From assembly GCA_902560725.1 (NCBI GenBank), contig CACEMR010000003.1, positions 32,403 through 96,402 on the forward strand: a DNA stretch of 64,000 nucleotides. Direction: 5' to 3'. A program made the position numbers and the translations under genes. The stretch comes from an uncultured Alphaproteobacteria bacterium. GTDB taxonomy: Bacteria > Pseudomonadota > Alphaproteobacteria > HIMB59 > GCA-002718135. Below the pieces are notes generated by a model, which saw nothing but the letters and a program-made list of their open reading frames with translations, had not been told where the DNA came from and did not search any database. Shown here piece by piece: positions 60,691-64,000 of the stretch (position 1 is the stretch's first letter; every line of letters starts with the position of its first letter).

Positions 60691-61899
60691 ATGCAAAGAT
60701 TACTTTTTATAATTACATTACTTTTTAGTTTTCACGTTTTTGCTGAATTTACGTTTATTGATAACGTAAGCGAAACAGATGAAAAACAAAATAGATTATA
60801 TAATTTACTCTCAGCGGATCAGTGCGATGAGCTCTATGACACCATCAGTTTTAAAAATAAAGTTATATCGAATACGGAAATAAAATATTTTAAATTTATA
60901 GATTTTATAGAGTTAGATCCTAAGAAACTTCAGTTTTCTGCAAGTTTTGCAGAACAGGCTTTCAAATTTTCTTCTAATGAAGTTACTTCAGCCTTATTTG
61001 ATTTTAAATCATTTGATTTAACAACCTTAAAAATATTCAGAGATATTGATGCTCTGGTTAAATCTGATAATTCTGAAAGAGTTATTTGCTCTTATGATTA
61101 TGGTCAATCAACTCAAAATAAATTTCCAACATTAGGTGTATCCATAAATAATGCACTCCAACTTCCTCAAGCTATATCTAATGATCGTATAAATATTTAT
61201 TCAGATGGATCGATCGAATATCTATTTCTTAATCATAAGTACAATTTGTTAAAATCTGATTTCAATCTAAGAATGTTTCCTTTTGATAGGCATAAAATAA
61301 TTATTAATTTTAAATACAACGTTGGAGAAAATGTAAAATTTACTCCTTCTCAAGAATTTGTTGATACGTGGGTAATAGAGGATGAAAATAACTTTAATAA
61401 TATCACGGTTCCAAATTTTACAATTGAAAAAGCGGAATTTAAAAATATTAACTCTGATTTAAATCAACAAGTAAGACTCGAATTTAATCTTCTTAGAATT
61501 TATAATTCTTTTTTTTATACAACGATATTGCCAATGTTATTAATTATAATTTGTACTTGGTTTATTTATTTAGCTCAGACAGAGCAGTCAAGATTTTCAA
61601 CAACAACTGGAAGTATATTTGCAATTATTGCTATTAATTTAACAGCCTCAAATTCTTTGCCAGAGCTATCTTATAATACACTTTATGATGTATTTTTTTT
61701 AATTTGTATTAGTTCTGTACTATTCACAGTGTCAGCACTAATAATTACCATTAAAATTTCTCAAAGAGGTTATGATATCAATAAAATGCATAACTCATTA
61801 ATTATTATTCACCCATTACTAGTCATAATTATTGGCTTACTTATTATAACGAATATATACCCAGATTTTGTAAATATGCTTTTTGAAATATTAATATAG
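60691..61899 (+). CDS. Pentameric ligand-gated ion channel homologue (Pro-loop receptor)
   Basis: A 402-residue homologue of the GLIC/ELIC and nicotinic-receptor family. A signal peptide (ending FHVFA) precedes a ~40-residue N-terminal extension; the beta-rich ligand-binding domain runs from about 60 to 270. It contains the loop signature F196-P-F-D199 in LRMFPFDRHK, without flanking Cys as in prokaryotic members. M1 has the conserved Pro281 (TTILPMLLIIICTWF). M2 runs from about R301 (RFSTTTGSIFAIIAINLTAS), then NSLPELSYNTLYD leads into M3, and M4 ends the protein. Only a short linker joins M3 and M4. Two orphan TRAP-type binding proteins flank it. Confidence 0.88.
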   Translation: MQRLLFIITLLFSFHVFAEFTFIDNVSETDEKQNRLYNLLSADQCDELYDTISFKNKVISNTEIKYFKFIDFIELDPKKLQFSASFAEQAFKFSSNEVTSALFDFKSFDLTTLKIFRDIDALVKSDNSERVICSYDYGQSTQNKFPTLGVSINNALQLPQAISNDRINIYSDGSIEYLFLNHKYNLLKSDFNLRMFPFDRHKIIINFKYNVGENVKFTPSQEFVDTWVIEDENNFNNITVPNFTIEKAEFKNINSDLNQQVRLEFNLLRIYNSFFYTTILPMLLIIICTWFIYLAQTEQSRFSTTTGSIFAIIAINLTASNSLPELSYNTLYDVFFLICISSVLFTVSALIITIKISQRGYDINKMHNSLIIIHPLLVIIIGLLIITNIYPDFVNMLFEILI

Positions 61900-61936
61900 T
61901 TTTGATTTTTTTTGATTAAAATATAGAATTAAATAA

Positions 61937-62872
61937 ATGAAATTTTTTTTAATAATAATTAGCGTCTTTTTTTTCTCAAACGCTTTTGCCGATGGAAATA
62001 AACTCATTGTACTCGGCGCAGCTCCAACTTCAGGATCGTATTGGCCTGTTTCCAATAGTGTATGTAACGCAGTTAATCTTGATAAAATATCACATAAATT
62101 TCGATGCTTACCCTCAGTGACAGGAGGGTCTGTTTATAATATAAATGGTGTTTTACAAGGTGAGCTTGATGTAGCTTTAACAAAAGCTCATATTTTACAT
62201 GAGCAATATAATGAAACTGATGATGGTAAATCTCTTCGCATGATATCTAATCTTTACAAAGAACCTGTTTTTATTGTGGTCAAAAAAAATGGTCCAATAA
62301 AAAGTTTTGATGATATACAAAATACAACTTCCATTAACATTGGAAATTTAGGATCTGGTAAAAGAGTAGTGGCAGATAAAATATTTGACATTATGAATTG
62401 GAACACAGAAGATTTCACAAATACTTTTGACTATACAACAAATGAATCCATGAGAGCTTTTTGTAATAATGAATTAGATGTTATGATAGAGGCAGTTGGT
62501 CTGCCAAATGCTAATTATGATTACTTAGCAACAGAATGTGATGCAACATATATTGATCTAAAACAAAATATAATTGATTCTTTTACTAAAAATCCCTTTT
62601 ACACAGAATATTCTATTCCTACTGAAATTGCTTTCAATAATATCAATCCAGTAAAAACTGTTAATTCTAATATTGTTCTATTTACAAAAAAGGAAAATTC
62701 TAATGAGATGATTTACTCATTAGTTTCTTCATTAATCTCCAATTTTGAAATTTATAAGGGCAGCTTACCTCTTTTATCACACTCTACCCTAGAGTATTAT
62801 AGTCAAGAATCAATATTAACACCTTTACATGAGGGTGCAGATAAATTTTACCGTGAATATTTCTCCAATTAA
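61937..62872 (+). CDS. TAXI-family TRAP solute-binding protein (orphan)
   Basis: A 311-residue periplasmic binding protein with a signal peptide ending NAFA. The TAXI pattern is clear: LIVLGAAPTSGSYWPVSNSVCNAVN, RCLPSVTGGSVYNINGVLQGELDVALTKAH, INIGNLGSGKRVVADKI and the Cys-containing FCNNELDVMIEAVGLPN. TAXI proteins normally feed a fused DctQM permease, but none is present here. The gene starts 37 bases after the channel gene and they may share a transcript. Confidence 0.9.
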   Translation: MKFFLIIISVFFFSNAFADGNKLIVLGAAPTSGSYWPVSNSVCNAVNLDKISHKFRCLPSVTGGSVYNINGVLQGELDVALTKAHILHEQYNETDDGKSLRMISNLYKEPVFIVVKKNGPIKSFDDIQNTTSINIGNLGSGKRVVADKIFDIMNWNTEDFTNTFDYTTNESMRAFCNNELDVMIEAVGLPNANYDYLATECDATYIDLKQNIIDSFTKNPFYTEYSIPTEIAFNNINPVKTVNSNIVLFTKKENSNEMIYSLVSSLISNFEIYKGSLPLLSHSTLEYYSQESILTPLHEGADKFYREYFSN

Positions 62873-62887
62873 CCTTATAATGAAGTT

Positions 62888-64000
62888 ATGAAAATTATTT
62901 TTTCTTTTATTTGTATAAGTATTTTTCTTTTTGGTTGTCAGTCCTCTACATTACAATCAAAAAAAAATACATTAGAGCTTCAAAATAAAAATTTAGTTAA
63001 TAATACATCACAAAATCCTCAAGTTGCCTACTTAATTAAAGAAGGTTTAGAGTTAATTGACAAAAATGATTTAAATAATGCATCTAAAACATTTAACGCA
63101 GCCCTTCAACTGGATATGACTAATTCTCATCTCCAATTTCTAAATGCCAATACTTACCATGTAATGGCTTTACAATATGATTCGTCTTATTTTGATTTAG
63201 CTATTGAGGGATACAAATTATCTATCAATTTAGATAATACTAATTGGTATCCTCGATATTATTTAGGTTTGTTATATTTAGATAAAAAAGACTATTTATC
63301 CGCCCAAGACTATTTAGCAGATGCACTTTTATATAATACGGAAGATCCAGACATTATATATAATTTTATTGTTGCCTCTTATTATGCTCATGATCCCATT
63401 AGTGCTGCTGGTGGTGTAGAACTTCTTCAAACTATAGAACCCAACAGTGAAAGACTGGCTAGAGTGGCATCAATGGTGCATTCTTCTTTAGATAATCAAG
63501 AAGAGGTCAATTATTGGCTGTCCAGTTTTTCTCTTAAACCTGATGATCCCATCTTAGGCAGAAGTCAGGATTGGAAAAATTTTTACCAAAGAATTGAAGA
63601 TAATTTAATTATAAATGCCAGTGATACAATCGAAGAAAGCAACGATAATGGAGACATAGATAATCAAAATGAAACTGTCTCATCGGACTCAAGTGGACTT
63701 TTTGATGAAGAAGACGACATGTTAATTGCTGATGTTGTCATTGTAACTTCGGAGGATAAACAAATTGACTCCACGGGTGTCAATTTACTCAGCGGTCTTA
63801 CTCTTCAACTTGGAGATGGTACATCAGATGCATTTAATCTTGTTGATACAGGTGATGTTAATGCAGATAGCACAACGACAATTACTAGAAGATTAACTAT
63901 TCCTTATATAACTTACACGTTAAATATTATTAATGCGCATACAGAAAGAAGTGAAATTTTAGCACGACCAAGTTTGGTGGCATCGGAGGGAATTCTATCG
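62888..64000 (+). CDS. TPR-secretin lipoprotein, N-terminal part (runs off the window)
   Basis: The frame is open to the window end (371 codons visible). It begins with a lipoprotein signal (MKIIFSFICISIFLFGC, Cys17). A TPR-like helical domain follows (about residues 45-190, with AYLIKEGLELIDKNDLNNASKTF and NWYPRYYLGLLYLDKKDYLSAQDYLADAL). An acidic linker leads to the start of a secretin domain near residue 290 (STGVNLLSGLTLQLGDG, and NAHTERSEILARPSLVASEG at the visible end, the secretin signature). It is probably the outer-membrane channel of a type IV pilus or type II-like export machine. Confidence 0.8.
   Translation, partial: MKIIFSFICISIFLFGCQSSTLQSKKNTLELQNKNLVNNTSQNPQVAYLIKEGLELIDKNDLNNASKTFNAALQLDMTNSHLQFLNANTYHVMALQYDSSYFDLAIEGYKLSINLDNTNWYPRYYLGLLYLDKKDYLSAQDYLADALLYNTEDPDIIYNFIVASYYAHDPISAAGGVELLQTIEPNSERLARVASMVHSSLDNQEEVNYWLSSFSLKPDDPILGRSQDWKNFYQRIEDNLIINASDTIEESNDNGDIDNQNETVSSDSSGLFDEEDDMLIADVVIVTSEDKQIDSTGVNLLSGLTLQLGDGTSDAFNLVDTGDVNADSTTTITRRLTIPYITYTLNIINAHTERSEILARPSLVASEGILS

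Noticed and set aside
60691-61899. Eukaryotic-type Cys-loop in the channel protein
   Set aside because: The FPFD region has no flanking cysteines 13 residues apart; the protein is of the prokaryotic Pro-loop kind.
1-64000. Prophage, insertion sequence, tRNA or integration site
   Set aside because: No transposase, integrase, phage structural gene or tRNA cloverleaf was found in any intergenic region that I inspected.

Overview
The window is a gene-dense, AT-rich (roughly 30% G+C by eye) stretch of a streamlined alphaproteobacterium, probably a marine SAR11-like or HIMB59/AEGEAN-169-like lineage. The evidence is the alphaproteobacterial gene orders (ctaB-coxF-ctaG-ctaE-surf1-thrC-M16 peptidase; ispH-thrB-rnhA; F0 ATPase atpI-B-E-b'-b apart from F1; mutY/dciA-dsbA-smc; moaB-rnhB-ccrM), a GANTC methyltransferase (CcrM), many 1-14 bp gene overlaps and very short intergenic spaces. 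I cannot name the species. I saw no rRNA, tRNA, CRISPR array, insertion sequence or prophage.

Layout. 1-5300: cytochrome c oxidase assembly genes and subunit III, then threonine synthase and an M16 peptidase. 5311-9002: DNA repair, a glutamine amidotransferase and a sugar-catabolic pair (TIM-barrel isomerase/lyase plus Gfo/Idh/MocA dehydrogenase). 9003-11251: two tandem glutamine riboswitches ahead of an ammonium transporter, followed by a small winged-helix regulator. 11252-14396: YqgE, a DsbD-type electron transporter and a peroxiredoxin. 14383-22864: carbohydrate and hydroxy-acid catabolism (sugar-acid SDR, L-arabinonate-type dehydratase, FAD-linked hydroxyacid dehydrogenase, cyclic imine reductase, xylulokinase). 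22889-32921: rnhA, thrB, ispH, the F0 ATP synthase operon, a compact SMC, DsbA, DciA and MutY.

32927-44660 is a purine supercluster: purQ, a PurS-PurL fusion, purM, N, F, D, C, then purK, purE and guaB. It holds most of de novo IMP synthesis plus the first step to GMP, in unusual architectures (fused PurSL, long PurC, an IMP dehydrogenase without CBS domains). 44764-46442 holds an inverse-autotransporter beta-barrel with no passenger, overlapped by a secreted Cys-rich protein. 48373-53296 is a ccrM-rnhB-moaB-slt-udg run on the minus strand, with three GANTC sites directly upstream of ccrM. 53339-57267 holds a TPR protein, ispE, an EF-hand protein and an ECF sigma factor with two membrane or periplasmic partners.

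The right end (57349-64000) is an accessory envelope region. It carries a secreted protein of unknown function, a candidate small RNA with promoter and terminator, a YHYH-domain protein, and a striking trio: an orphan DctP-type TRAP binding protein, a pentameric ligand-gated ion channel homologue and an orphan TAXI-type binding protein. A TPR-plus-secretin lipoprotein runs off the window. The trio, the passenger-less inverse autotransporter pair, the tandem riboswitches and the unusual purine cluster are the most interesting observations.
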